The translations under genes and the position numbers were made by a program. Positions 1-8,300 of a stretch of 33,996 bases of DNA are shown here, piece by piece. The notes under the pieces were generated by a model, which saw nothing but the letters and a program-made list of their open reading frames with translations, searched no databases and was not told the origin of the DNA. Position 1 is the first letter of the stretch, and every line of letters begins with the position of its first letter. Origin of the DNA: Bacteroidales bacterium (lineage in GTDB: Bacteria > Bacteroidota > Bacteroidia > Bacteroidales > VadinHA17); contig JAHYJA010000017.1 in assembly GCA_019429325.1 (NCBI GenBank), positions 1 through 33,996 on the forward strand. The letters run 5' to 3'.

Positions 1-12
1 AAAGACAAGAAT

Positions 13-861
13 ATGATAACTGCAAACCAGCGCCTGGAAACCCATAATTTAAGGCCTGTAATGGAAATGGAAACGGATATTCTGATACCATTGAAAAAAG
101 TCATTAATGATTATGCTATCAGAGTAGAAAACCTTAATGTATTTATTGAGGATCAGCATATTCTGAAAGGGATTAATCTTGCAATACCTGAAAAAAGCAT
201 CACTTGCATAATAGGCCCCTCAGGATGCGGAAAATCCACATTTCTTAAAACACTTAACAGAATGCATGATGAAAATCCGGATGTCAGAATCAGCGGAAAG
301 GTGTACGTAGATGACGAAAACATCTATAACCCGGGAGTAAACGTCATAGATACGCGAAAAAAGATGGGACTTCTTGCACAACGCCCATGCCCACTTCCCA
401 TGTCGATTTTCGATAATGTTGCCTACGGACCCCGGATACATGGAATAAGGAAAAGGAAAACAATCAACCAGACTGTAATACAGTACCTTCAGTATGTAGG
501 CCTATGGGAAGAGGTAAGGGGACGCGTACGCGAATCTGCAACAAAACTGTCGATTGGCCAGCAACAGAGATTGTGCCTTGCAAGGGGACTCGCAATCGAA
601 CCGGAATATATACTTGGTGATGAAGCAACTTCATCTCTCGACCCGCATTCTACAAAAAAAATCGAGGAGATGTTTGTAAAACTTAAAGAGAAATATACAT
701 TGATCCTGGTGACCCATACGTTAAGGCAGGCAAGACGCATTGCCGATAATATTGTATTCATGTATCTCGGCGAGATTATTGAGTCCGGGCCCACCGATGC
801 TTTTTTCAATAATCCCATGAAGCAACTGACTAAAGATTACCTTTCGGGGTCATTTAGTTAA
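13..861 (+). CDS. pstB: PstB-like phosphate ABC transporter ATP-binding protein
   Basis: This is a cytoplasmic ATPase subunit of an ABC importer, most like PstB, which drives phosphate uptake with PstC/PstA. Visible motifs are Walker A GPSGCGKST (residues 68-76), Q-loop Q123 followed by the PstB-typical PLPMSIFDNVAYGPR, signature LSIGQQQR (179-186), Walker B YILGDE (199-204), D-loop SSLDP, and switch His235. Two positions are unusual: the signature has Ile where LSGGQ has Gly, and Walker B is followed by Ala (DEAT) instead of the usual DEPT. The catalytic Glu204 is present, so it is probably active. At 282 aa it is slightly longer than typical PstB (about 250 aa); the extra length is an N-terminal extension, and Met17 (position 61) is an alternative start. 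The frame is open to the window edge, so the true start could lie upstream. No pstSCA or phoU is visible; cysH follows after 38 bp. Confidence 0.82.
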   Translation: MITANQRLETHNLRPVMEMETDILIPLKKVINDYAIRVENLNVFIEDQHILKGINLAIPEKSITCIIGPSGCGKSTFLKTLNRMHDENPDVRISGKVYVDDENIYNPGVNVIDTRKKMGLLAQRPCPLPMSIFDNVAYGPRIHGIRKRKTINQTVIQYLQYVGLWEEVRGRVRESATKLSIGQQQRLCLARGLAIEPEYILGDEATSSLDPHSTKKIEEMFVKLKEKYTLILVTHTLRQARRIADNIVFMYLGEIIESGPTDAFFNNPMKQLTKDYLSGSFS

Positions 862-899
862 AAAAGAAGACAGCTGAGGATTGTAATAAATGTTAATAA

Positions 900-1637
900 A
901 TGGATATTAATGAGGTAAGAAATCAGATATCGGGAAAATCAGTTGAAGAGCAACTTGCGATTATGACAAATCATTTTCCCGGCAGAGCTATCTTCACGAC
1001 AAGTTTTGGACTTGAAGATCAGGTGATAACACATTTAATCTTTAAGAATAACATTCAGGCGGAAGTGGCGACACTCGATACAGGAAGGCTTTTTCCCGAG
1101 ACTTATAAAGTCTTCAACGAAACGTTAAAAAAATACATGAAGCCTGTAACCCTGTTTTTTCCTGATCGTACAGCTGTTGAAAAGTTGGTTACCGAGAAAG
1201 GCCCGTACAGTTTCTACTATTCAGGGGAGAACAGGATTGAATGCTGCAGGATCAGAAAGATTTTACCGCTAAACAGAGCTCTTGAAGGAAAGGATTGCTG
1301 GATAACCGGGATCAGGGCCGACCAGTCAAACAACCGTCAGGGGATGGATGCACTCGAGTATGACGCTGAAAGAAAACTGTTTAAATTCCATCCCCTTTTC
1401 AGGTGGACATTTGAGGAGGTCAGGAACTTTATTGCAGAACACAATATTCCATACAACTCATTGCATGACAAGGGATTTGTGAGCATCGGTTGTGAACCCT
1501 GCACAAGGGCAGTCAGGGAGGGTGAGGATTTCCGGGCAGGCAGGTGGTGGTGGGAGGCCGGCGGGAAGAAGGAGTGCGGTTTGCATGCCGGCTCAGGGCA
1601 CAGGGCGCGGAGCGGGGGGCAGGGAGCAGAGGGCTGA
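900..1637 (+). CDS. cysH: Phosphoadenylyl/adenylyl-sulfate reductase, iron-sulfur (APS) type
   Basis: The enzyme reduces activated sulfate (APS, possibly PAPS) to sulfite in the cytoplasm using thioredoxin. Family motifs are TSFGLEDQ (34-41), TGRLFPET (61-68) and ITGIRADQS (135-143). Cys115-Cys116 plus Cys198-x2-Cys201 form the four-cysteine set that binds a [4Fe-4S] cluster in bacterial APS reductases, and the ECGLH motif at 225-229 carries the catalytic C-terminal cysteine (Cys226). In the family the protein normally ends at or near ECGLH; here 16 more residues rich in Gly, Ser and Arg follow. They are encoded by the start of a low-complexity GC-rich tract, so the native stop seems to have been overrun by repeat sequence. 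Downstream are cysD and cysN, and no APS kinase gene is visible, which supports APS as substrate. Confidence 0.93.
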   Translation: MDINEVRNQISGKSVEEQLAIMTNHFPGRAIFTTSFGLEDQVITHLIFKNNIQAEVATLDTGRLFPETYKVFNETLKKYMKPVTLFFPDRTAVEKLVTEKGPYSFYYSGENRIECCRIRKILPLNRALEGKDCWITGIRADQSNNRQGMDALEYDAERKLFKFHPLFRWTFEEVRNFIAEHNIPYNSLHDKGFVSIGCEPCTRAVREGEDFRAGRWWWEAGGKKECGLHAGSGHRARSGGQGAEG

Positions 1638-1717
1638 AGAGAAAGAAAACCTGAATTAAAGCCAAAGATTGCTTCGTCCTGTTACACAGGACTCGCAATG
1701 ACGGTGGACTTAAGGAA
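1600..1717. repeat. Composite repeat A: degenerate heptamer tract plus palindrome
   Basis: A GC-rich tract of degenerate gagcagg-like units (about 1600-1634, partly inside the 3' end of cysH) is followed after about 30 bp by a palindrome at 1667-1700. Its outer arms are ATTGC/GCAAT and its inner arms GTCCTGT/ACAGGAC. The block ends with tgacggtggacttaaggaa (1699-1717). The same order of parts recurs after cysD at 2744-2839, with a near-identical right end. It resembles dispersed REP-like intergenic elements. The rest of the gap (1718-1836) holds no gene that I can see. Confidence 0.7.
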
Positions 1718-1836
1718 TATTAAGGTGATGCGTGAAAAGCCGTTGTACCGTCGGACCTTTGCACCTGCTAACCGCAGAAAAATGAAAACTGAATACTGAA
1801 TATGAAACGATAAACTACAAATGATAATAGGTTATT

Positions 1837-2739
1837 ATGAACATCAATAATGAGCATCTTAAAGAGCTTGAGAATGAGGCGATCTTCGTGATGAGGGAGG
1901 TCGCGGCCCAGTTTGAGAGGAAAGTCATCCTCTTCTCCGGAGGCAAAGATTCAATAGTATTGGTTCATCTCGCAAAAAAAGCTTTCTGGCCGGCACGTAT
2001 GCCTTTCAGCCTGCTGCACATCGATACCGGTCATAATTTTGAAGAGACACTCAAATTCAGGGATAATCTTGCATCTGAGCTTGGTGTTGAGTTGCTGGTC
2101 AGATATGTCCAGGATTCTATCGATAAGGGCAGGGTTACTGAGGAGCAGGGCGTCAATGCCAGCCGCAATAAAGCGCAATCGGTTACTCTGCTCGATGCGA
2201 TTGAGGAACTCAAAATCGATGTGGCTGTCGGGGGAGGCAGACGGGATGAAGAGAAGGCCAGGGCAAAGGAACGCTTCTTTTCCCACAGAAATGAATTTGG
2301 ACAATGGGACCCAAAAAACCAGCGACCCGAGCTATGGAACATATTCAACGGCCGGAAAAACATGGGTGAGCATTTCAGGGTTTTCCCGATCAGCAACTGG
2401 ACTGAACTCGATGTCTGGCAGTATATAATGAGCGAAAGGATCTTGCTCCCTTCGTTATACTATACACACAAAAGGAAGATATTTAAAAGGAACGATGTAT
2501 TCCTCGCCTGGGCTCCATTTATGAAACTCAAGCCAACCGAAGAGGTTTTTGAAACAGAAGTGCGATGCCGGACAATCGGTGATATAACGTGCACAGGGGT
2601 AACACTTTCAGCAGCACAGACCCTCGAGGAGATTGTTTCAGAGATAGCAGCGACCAGGGTGACTGAACGTGGGGGGAGATACGATGATAAGAGATCGGAG
2701 GCGGCTATGGAGGACAGGAAGAGGGAAGGGTATTTTTAG
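1837..2739 (+). CDS. cysD: Sulfate adenylyltransferase subunit 2 (ATP sulfurylase, CysD)
   Basis: CysD is the catalytic N-type ATP-pyrophosphatase subunit that forms APS from sulfate and ATP, working with the GTPase CysN. The PP-loop FSGGKDS is at residues 33-39, followed by the LLHIDTGHNFEET segment and the GGRRDEEKARAKER segment typical of CysD. At 300 aa, ending in KREGYF, it is full length with the family's normal C-terminus. There is no strong ribosome-binding site, only an A/T-rich leader, as is common in Bacteroidota. The stop codon (2737-2739) is followed within 5 bp by a heptamer repeat tract. cysN comes next, about 107 bp downstream. Confidence 0.96.
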   Translation: MNINNEHLKELENEAIFVMREVAAQFERKVILFSGGKDSIVLVHLAKKAFWPARMPFSLLHIDTGHNFEETLKFRDNLASELGVELLVRYVQDSIDKGRVTEEQGVNASRNKAQSVTLLDAIEELKIDVAVGGGRRDEEKARAKERFFSHRNEFGQWDPKNQRPELWNIFNGRKNMGEHFRVFPISNWTELDVWQYIMSERILLPSLYYTHKRKIFKRNDVFLAWAPFMKLKPTEEVFETEVRCRTIGDITCTGVTLSAAQTLEEIVSEIAATRVTERGGRYDDKRSEAAMEDRKREGYF

Positions 2740-2743
2740 AGTA

Positions 2744-2839
2744 GAGCAGGGAGCAGGGAGCAGGGAGCAGGGAGCAGAGAATCCAGATAATACCCAGGGA
2801 TTGCTTCGCTTCGCTCGCAATGACGGTGAACTTAAGGAA
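2744..2839. repeat. Composite repeat B: gagcagg heptamers plus palindrome
   Basis: Five tandem heptamers, four exact gagcagg and a last gagcaga, occupy 2744-2778. About 20 bp later a palindrome with arms ATTGC/GCAAT starts at 2800 (repeat block from 2799), and the block ends with tgacggtgaacttaaggaa (2821-2839). This end differs at one base from the end of the copy at 1600-1717. The element fills nearly the whole cysD-cysN gap, and its right end supplies an AAGGAAG stretch (2834-2840) that can act as the cysN ribosome-binding site. Confidence 0.75.
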
Positions 2840-2846
2840 GATGGAT

Positions 2847-4142
2847 ATGATGCATAAAAAGCAGATAATGATGAAGTTAAATGGCAATGGAGATCGCAGG
2901 AGCCTGCTGAGGTTCACAACTGCAGGCAGTGTTGATGATGGGAAGAGCACACTTATAGGAAGGCTGCTATACGACAGCAAGTCTATCTTTGAAGATCAGA
3001 TGGAGCACCTGGAACAATCGAGCAGGAGACTGGGTAAAGAGGAGACTGATCTTTCCCTGCTGACCGACGGCCTCAGGGCAGAACGCGAACAGGGAATAAC
3101 CATCGATGTGGCATACAGATACTTTGCAACCCCGGAAAGGAAGTTTATAATTGCAGATACTCCGGGACATATTCAGTATACGAGGAATATGGTCACGGGA
3201 GCCAGCACCGCTGACCTTGCAGTGATCCTTGTTGATGCCAGGAAAGGAGTGCTTGAGCAGACAATAAGGCATTCTTTCATCGCCAGCCTGCTTGATATCA
3301 GACACATAGTTTTCTGCATTAACAAAATGGATCTGGTCGATTTCAGCGAATCTGTCTTTAAAGATATCCGAACAGATCTGGCAGGGGTGGCAGATAAACT
3401 TGAAATAGAAGACCCTCATTATATACCCATAAGCGCAAAAAAAGGTGATAATGTTGTTGAACCTTCCGGGAACATGGGATGGTATAAAGGAAAAACATTC
3501 CTGAGGTTCATAGAGACCGTGGAGATTAATAAAAGTAAAAACGGTGTCAGCCCCAGGTTTCCGGTTCAGACCGTTATAAGACCTCAGTCGTCTGAACACC
3601 ACGATTACAGGGGTTATGCCGGGAGAGTCGCAGGTGGAACGTTCCGTCCGGGCGATGAGGTCGTCGTGCTGCCTTCCATGCTCAGATCATCGATAAATAG
3701 CATCAACGTTTATCAGAAAAACGTTAATGAAGCATCATCAGGCGATTCGGTGGCAATAACTCTTAATGATCAGATAGATGCCGGGAGAGGAAGTTTGTTT
3801 GTTCCTCCCGATGAAATGCCCGTGAGCAGCAACGAAATAAACCTTATGGCATGCTGGTTTAACGAAACTCCTCTTAGACCAAACGGGAGGTATATAGTCC
3901 GCAATTACTCATGCGAGGCAAATTGTTCAATAAAGTCAGTAAACTACAAAATGGATATTAACAGTCTCGAAAAGAATTTTAATGACAGTTTATTGACAAT
4001 GAACGATATAGCTCATCTTACAATAACAACGTCCAGGCCACTTTTCTTTGATCCCTATAAAGAGAACCACATTACCGGAAGCCTGATCCTGGTAGATGAA
4101 ACCACAAACGAAACGGTAGCAGCAGGTATGATAACTGAATGA
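2847..4142 (+). CDS. cysN: Sulfate adenylyltransferase subunit 1, GTPase (CysN)
   Basis: CysN is the EF-Tu-like GTPase that couples GTP hydrolysis to APS formation by CysD. With the start used here (431 aa), the P-loop GSVDDGKST, the switch-II motif ADTPGH and the base-recognition motif NKMD appear in order, followed by beta-barrel domains. There is no C-terminal APS kinase (CysC) domain as found in CysNC fusions. The longest frame begins at 2820, but that ATG lies inside a repeat. I chose 2847 because AAGGAAG (2834-2840) sits 6 bp upstream; 2841, 2850 and 2868 are also possible. It follows cysD and the two are presumably cotranscribed. The next gene starts 31 bp after its stop. Confidence 0.93.
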   Translation: MMHKKQIMMKLNGNGDRRSLLRFTTAGSVDDGKSTLIGRLLYDSKSIFEDQMEHLEQSSRRLGKEETDLSLLTDGLRAEREQGITIDVAYRYFATPERKFIIADTPGHIQYTRNMVTGASTADLAVILVDARKGVLEQTIRHSFIASLLDIRHIVFCINKMDLVDFSESVFKDIRTDLAGVADKLEIEDPHYIPISAKKGDNVVEPSGNMGWYKGKTFLRFIETVEINKSKNGVSPRFPVQTVIRPQSSEHHDYRGYAGRVAGGTFRPGDEVVVLPSMLRSSINSINVYQKNVNEASSGDSVAITLNDQIDAGRGSLFVPPDEMPVSSNEINLMACWFNETPLRPNGRYIVRNYSCEANCSIKSVNYKMDINSLEKNFNDSLLTMNDIAHLTITTSRPLFFDPYKENHITGSLILVDETTNETVAAGMITE

Positions 4143-4173
4143 ACAAATCAACTCGATATCTGTTGTATAGAAA

Positions 4174-4590
4174 GTGAAAAAAGGAGTTTCCATATCTCTT
4201 GCACTCTTGTTGCTGTCATCAATGCTCCAGATATCAGTAGCCACACACTACTGCGGGGGTGAAGCGGTAGCTACAAAAGTTACCCTTTCAGGCAAAACTG
4301 CATCCTGCGGCATGGAGGATGAGGGAACAGAGCCTTTTCACGGAACTCTGCTTAAGGCCCATTGCTGCGATGATGTTATAGCTTCCTATGCTATTGACAC
4401 TAACTTCACTCCATCATTTTCGCCTGTTACAATTCTGTTTCAAACTAATTCGCAGGTATTCAGCAATTCTTGCGAACCAGCAATTCACTCTTTTACACAT
4501 ACAAAAGCTATAAACACGAATGTCCGGCCAGCCGGTCTGTTGATGTCCACGAGCGTGGACCTCTCAGACATTTGTGTTTACCGTATCTGA
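4174..4590 (+). CDS. Small secreted HYC/CC-motif protein, probably metal-linked
   Basis: A 138-aa exported protein starting with GTG. The N-terminus MKKGVSISLALLLLSSMLQ looks like a signal peptide. THYCGG follows soon after (near residue 27) and AHCCDD around residue 63. These are the HYC and CC signatures of a small Bacteroidota family known as HYC_CC_PP; the PP part near the C-terminus reads RPAG here, so the second proline is changed. The biochemical function of the family is not established to my knowledge. The paired cysteines and histidines, and its position as the first gene of a copper/silver efflux cluster, suggest periplasmic metal binding or sensing. It lies 31 bp after cysN and 92 bp before the HMA-domain protein. 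Confidence 0.72.
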   Translation: MKKGVSISLALLLLSSMLQISVATHYCGGEAVATKVTLSGKTASCGMEDEGTEPFHGTLLKAHCCDDVIASYAIDTNFTPSFSPVTILFQTNSQVFSNSCEPAIHSFTHTKAINTNVRPAGLLMSTSVDLSDICVYRI

Positions 4591-4682
4591 CCCCAATCTC
4601 AATGACAGACCGGACATTGCCGGAATTCGTCTGTAACCTTATAATGTTATTTAAACCAACTTATTTACTTAATTTTATTGTT

Positions 4683-5042
4683 ATGAAAACCATTAAATTA
4701 ATTCTCGCGATTGTATTGCTTACAGCAATCGGAACCGATGCGTCATCCCAAACCGACAAAAAGGGTGAAACGAATCAAAAAACAGAAACAATTAAAGTAT
4801 CGGGCGCGTGCGGGATGTGCAAAGCCCGTATTGAGAAAACTGTTCTTGCTGAAGGTGCGGCCAGCGCAGTATGGGAAGAAAAGACCCAGACCCTTACTGT
4901 TTCGTTCAATCCTGAAAAAACCAGCAAGGATGCACTGGCAAAGAAGCTGGCATCTGTTGGTCACGATGCCGATAAATACAGGGCACCCGATGAAGTTTAC
5001 GCTAAGCTTCCGGCATGCTGCCATTATGAAAGGGTCAAATAG
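4683..5042 (+). CDS. Exported heavy-metal-associated (HMA) domain protein
   Basis: A 119-aa protein with a signal peptide (MKTIKLILAIVLLTAIGTDASSQ) followed by one HMA fold. Its metal loop reads SGACGMCKARIEKTV, that is CxxC as in copper chaperones such as CopZ and mercury proteins such as MerP. The C-terminus carries an additional CCHYE segment that could be a second thiol/imidazole site. The upstream frame is open back to 4470, but the ATG at 4683 places the hydrophobic signal exactly at the N-terminus, so that start is preferred. The likely role is capturing Cu(I) or a related ion in the periplasm for the Cus-type pump encoded next. It precedes the HMBD lipoprotein by 41 bp. Confidence 0.85.
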   Translation: MKTIKLILAIVLLTAIGTDASSQTDKKGETNQKTETIKVSGACGMCKARIEKTVLAEGAASAVWEEKTQTLTVSFNPEKTSKDALAKKLASVGHDADKYRAPDEVYAKLPACCHYERVK

Positions 5043-5083
5043 GCGTCCTAAAGAGTTATCCTTAATAAATAAAATGTAAAACA

Positions 5084-5290
5084 ATGAAAAAGAATCTATT
5101 AGTAATGAGCTTTGTGTTATTTGCAGCTTTCATCTTCAGCTCATGCGGACAAAGTCCGACGAAAGAGAAAGCCGCATCAGAAAAAGAGATAGCCAAGGTA
5201 CAATACACTTGTCCAATGCATCCTGAAGTGATAATTGATAAACCGGGCAGTTGTCCGATATGCGGAATGGATCTTGTTGAGAAGAAATAA
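5084..5290 (+). CDS. Small lipoprotein with heavy-metal-binding (HMBD) domain
   Basis: A 68-aa protein with a lipoprotein signal: the hydrophobic stretch [16 protein letters not shown] ends in a lipobox with Cys21. The mature part is almost only a heavy-metal-binding domain of the type YTCPMHPEV...[11 protein letters not shown], with a CPMH motif and a CPICGM motif. The same module occurs at the N-terminus of the CusB protein encoded at 10374-12182. It is presumably anchored on the periplasmic face of the inner or outer membrane and binds Cu(I)/Ag(I) or a similar soft metal for transfer to the pump. It lies 39 bp upstream of cusA. Confidence 0.88.
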   Translation: MKKNLLVMSFVLFAAFIFSSCGQSPTKEKAASEKEIAKVQYTCPMHPEVIIDKPGSCPICGMDLVEKK

Positions 5291-5329
5291 AGGTTCCGGG
5301 TATTTTTTTGTAAATAAAACAACTTTGAG

Positions 5330-8300
5330 ATGATTAACCGGATTATTAAATATTTTCTGGAAAATAAGCTTGTAACTGTTCTTATATTGGCAGGTTTTAT
5401 AGTCTGGGGAATTGTAACCGCTCCGTTTGGATGGCAGCTGGATCCCTTGCCATCTGATCCGGTGCCGGTAGATGCCATACCTGACATTGGTGAAAACCAG
5501 CAAATCGTTTTCACTGAGTGGATAGGCCGTTCCCCGCAGGACATTGAAGATCAGATATCTTACCCTCTTACCACCTACTTACTTGGGATTCCGGGGGTAA
5601 AGTCAATCCGGAGTTCATCGATCTTTGGTTTTTCAAGTATTTATATAATCTTCTCCGACGATATTGAATTCTACTGGTCGCGTTCCCGTGTTATTGAAAG
5701 GCTGGGATCTTTACCGGCGGGTCTGTTACCTGAAGGAGTGCGACCTTCACTTGGCCCGGATGCAACTGCCCTGGGCCAGGTGTTCTGGTACACTATTGAA
5801 GGTCGCGATAAAGAAGGTAATCCGACGGGGGGTTGGGATTTACACGAGATACGTTCTGTTCAGGACTTCTATGTAAAATACGGACTTAACGCCGCTGAGG
5901 GTGTTTCAGAAGTGGCTTCCATCGGTGGTTTTGTGCAGGAATACCAGGTAGATGTAAATCCTGATGCTCTTAAAGCTTACAAGATACCGCTTCACCAGGT
6001 AATGCTGGCCGTACAAAAATCGAACAGGGACGCAGGTGCTAAAACCATTGAGATTAACCAGGCAGAGTACCTTGTGCGTGGACTGGGTTACATTAAAAAT
6101 ATTGAGGACCTTGAAAAAGCAGTAGTTGACGTTCAGGAAAATGTTCCCGTAAGAATCCGGGATATAGCTGTAGTTAGTCTGGGGCCGGCAACCCGAAGGG
6201 GAGCTTTGGATAAGGATGGGGCTGAAGTGGCAGGGGGTGTAGTAGTAGCCCGCTACGGGGCCAACCCGTTGCAGGTTATCAATAACGTTAAAGACAAAAT
6301 CAGGGAGATCAGTCCCGGCCTGCCAAAAAAGGTCCTGGACAATGGTGTGGAAAGCCAGTTAACGATAGTACCATTTTATGACCGATCCGGGCTCATTTAC
6401 GAAACTCTCGGGACACTTGAGGAAGCCATATCGCTTCAGATATTGATTGTCATCCTGGTAGTAATTGTAATGGTATATAATCTCCGGGCATCTTTTCTTA
6501 TCTCAAGCTTGTTACCACTTGCTGTGCTGATGGTATTTATAGCAATGCGATATTTCAAAGTGGATGCCAATATTGTGGCCCTGTCAGGAATTGCCATCGC
6601 CATCGGTACGATGGTGGACCTGGGTGTGATCCTTTCGGAGAACATCATCAGGCACATAAAAGAAGCGCCGCCCGGACAAAAACTTATTTCTACTGTCTAT
6701 AACGGGGCGTCAGAGGTAAGTTCAGCTATACTTACCGCGGTATCCACTACCATTGTGAGTTTCATACCGGTTTTCACTATGCAGGCTGCCGAAGGAAAGC
6801 TTTTTGGCCCTCTGGCCTTCACTAAAACCTTTGCCCTGATAGCAGCCCTGATTGTTTCCTTATTTGTTCTGCCAACCCTGGCGCACTGGTTCTTTGGGGC
6901 CCGAATCAAAAAGAAAATGATCCGTAAATGGCTGAATATATCACTATTGCCTGCAGGTATTTTTTGTCTTGTTATCGGACAGGCATGGGCGGGTATGATA
7001 TTTCTTGCTTTAGGTCTGGTCGGATCATTTAAGATCGTCAGAGGGGAAAAGTTGAAAGGTGGAAACCTGATTATTGACAATGCTGAAATAATTATAGTCA
7101 TAATTGGAGTGGTGTGGCTCCTGGCCAGATACTGGCTTCCTCTGGGGGCTGGTAGAAGTTTGGTGCTTAATATAATCTTTGTCACACTGATGCTGTCCAT
7201 CATTTTAGGGACCTTCTCACTCCTTGAATATTTCTACAAACCCATACTGAACTGGTGTCTCGATCATAAAGTGGCTTTCCTGATGATTCCTTCTTTCCTG
7301 ATACTTTTCGGAGCAACTACATGGATCGGCTTCAACACCATTTTTGGTTTTGTAGCCAGGGGGTTTGATGCAATACGCTGGAATATACGTACAACAAGTG
7401 TGTGGTCCGGATTAACCCACGCTTTTCCTGGTATCGGGAAAGAATTTATGCCATCGCTGAACGAAGGCAGTTTTCTGTTAATGCCGACTTCAATGCCCCA
7501 TTCTGGTATGGAATTCAACAGGAAAGTATTGGGACAACTGGATATGTTATTAACCAGTATCCCGGAAGTTGAACTGGCTGTAGGAAAGCTTGGCAGAGCA
7601 GAGTCTGCTCTCGACCCTGCTCCTATCTCAATGTATGAAAATGTGATTAATTACAAGCCGGAATACATGCTTAATGAAAAGGGACATCGTACCCGGTTTA
7701 AAACAGATAAAAAGGGCCGTTTTATACTTGTCACAGGCGATACTCTTTCAAATGAGGATGCCTTAAAACGAGGAGTTACAGTTCAGGAACTGATGCCGGA
7801 TCCCAGGGGGAAATATTTTCGCAACTGGAGACCACATATCGAATCACCTGATGATATCTGGGATGAAATCATTAACGTATCCAGAATACCGGGAGTCACA
7901 TCCGCCCCAAAGTTACAACCAATCGAGACCCGCCTTGTCATGCTGCAAACAGGGATGCGTGCGCCCATGGGTATAAAGGTATATGGTCCCGATCTGACCA
8001 CTATCGAGCAATTCGGGCTGCAACTGGAAGAGATACTTAAAGAAGTTCCCTCTGTAAAAGCTGAAGCTGTATTTGCCGATCGTATCGTCGGAAAACCCTA
8101 TCTGCACCTTAATATCAACCGTGATGAAATTTCACGATATGGTTTAAATGTTGAGGATGTTCAGCAAACCATAGAAACGGCCATTGGTGGAATGAAGATC
8201 ACGTCCACAGTTGATGGTCGTGAACGTTTTCCCGTGAGGGTTCGCTATCCACGCGAGCTTCGTGATGATCCCGAATCACTGGGCAGAATTTTGGTGCCCA

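Noticed and set aside
4470-4682. N-terminal extension of the HMA-domain protein
   Set aside because: The extension lies over the end of the HYC/CC gene, and starting at 4683 places a clear signal peptide at the N-terminus.
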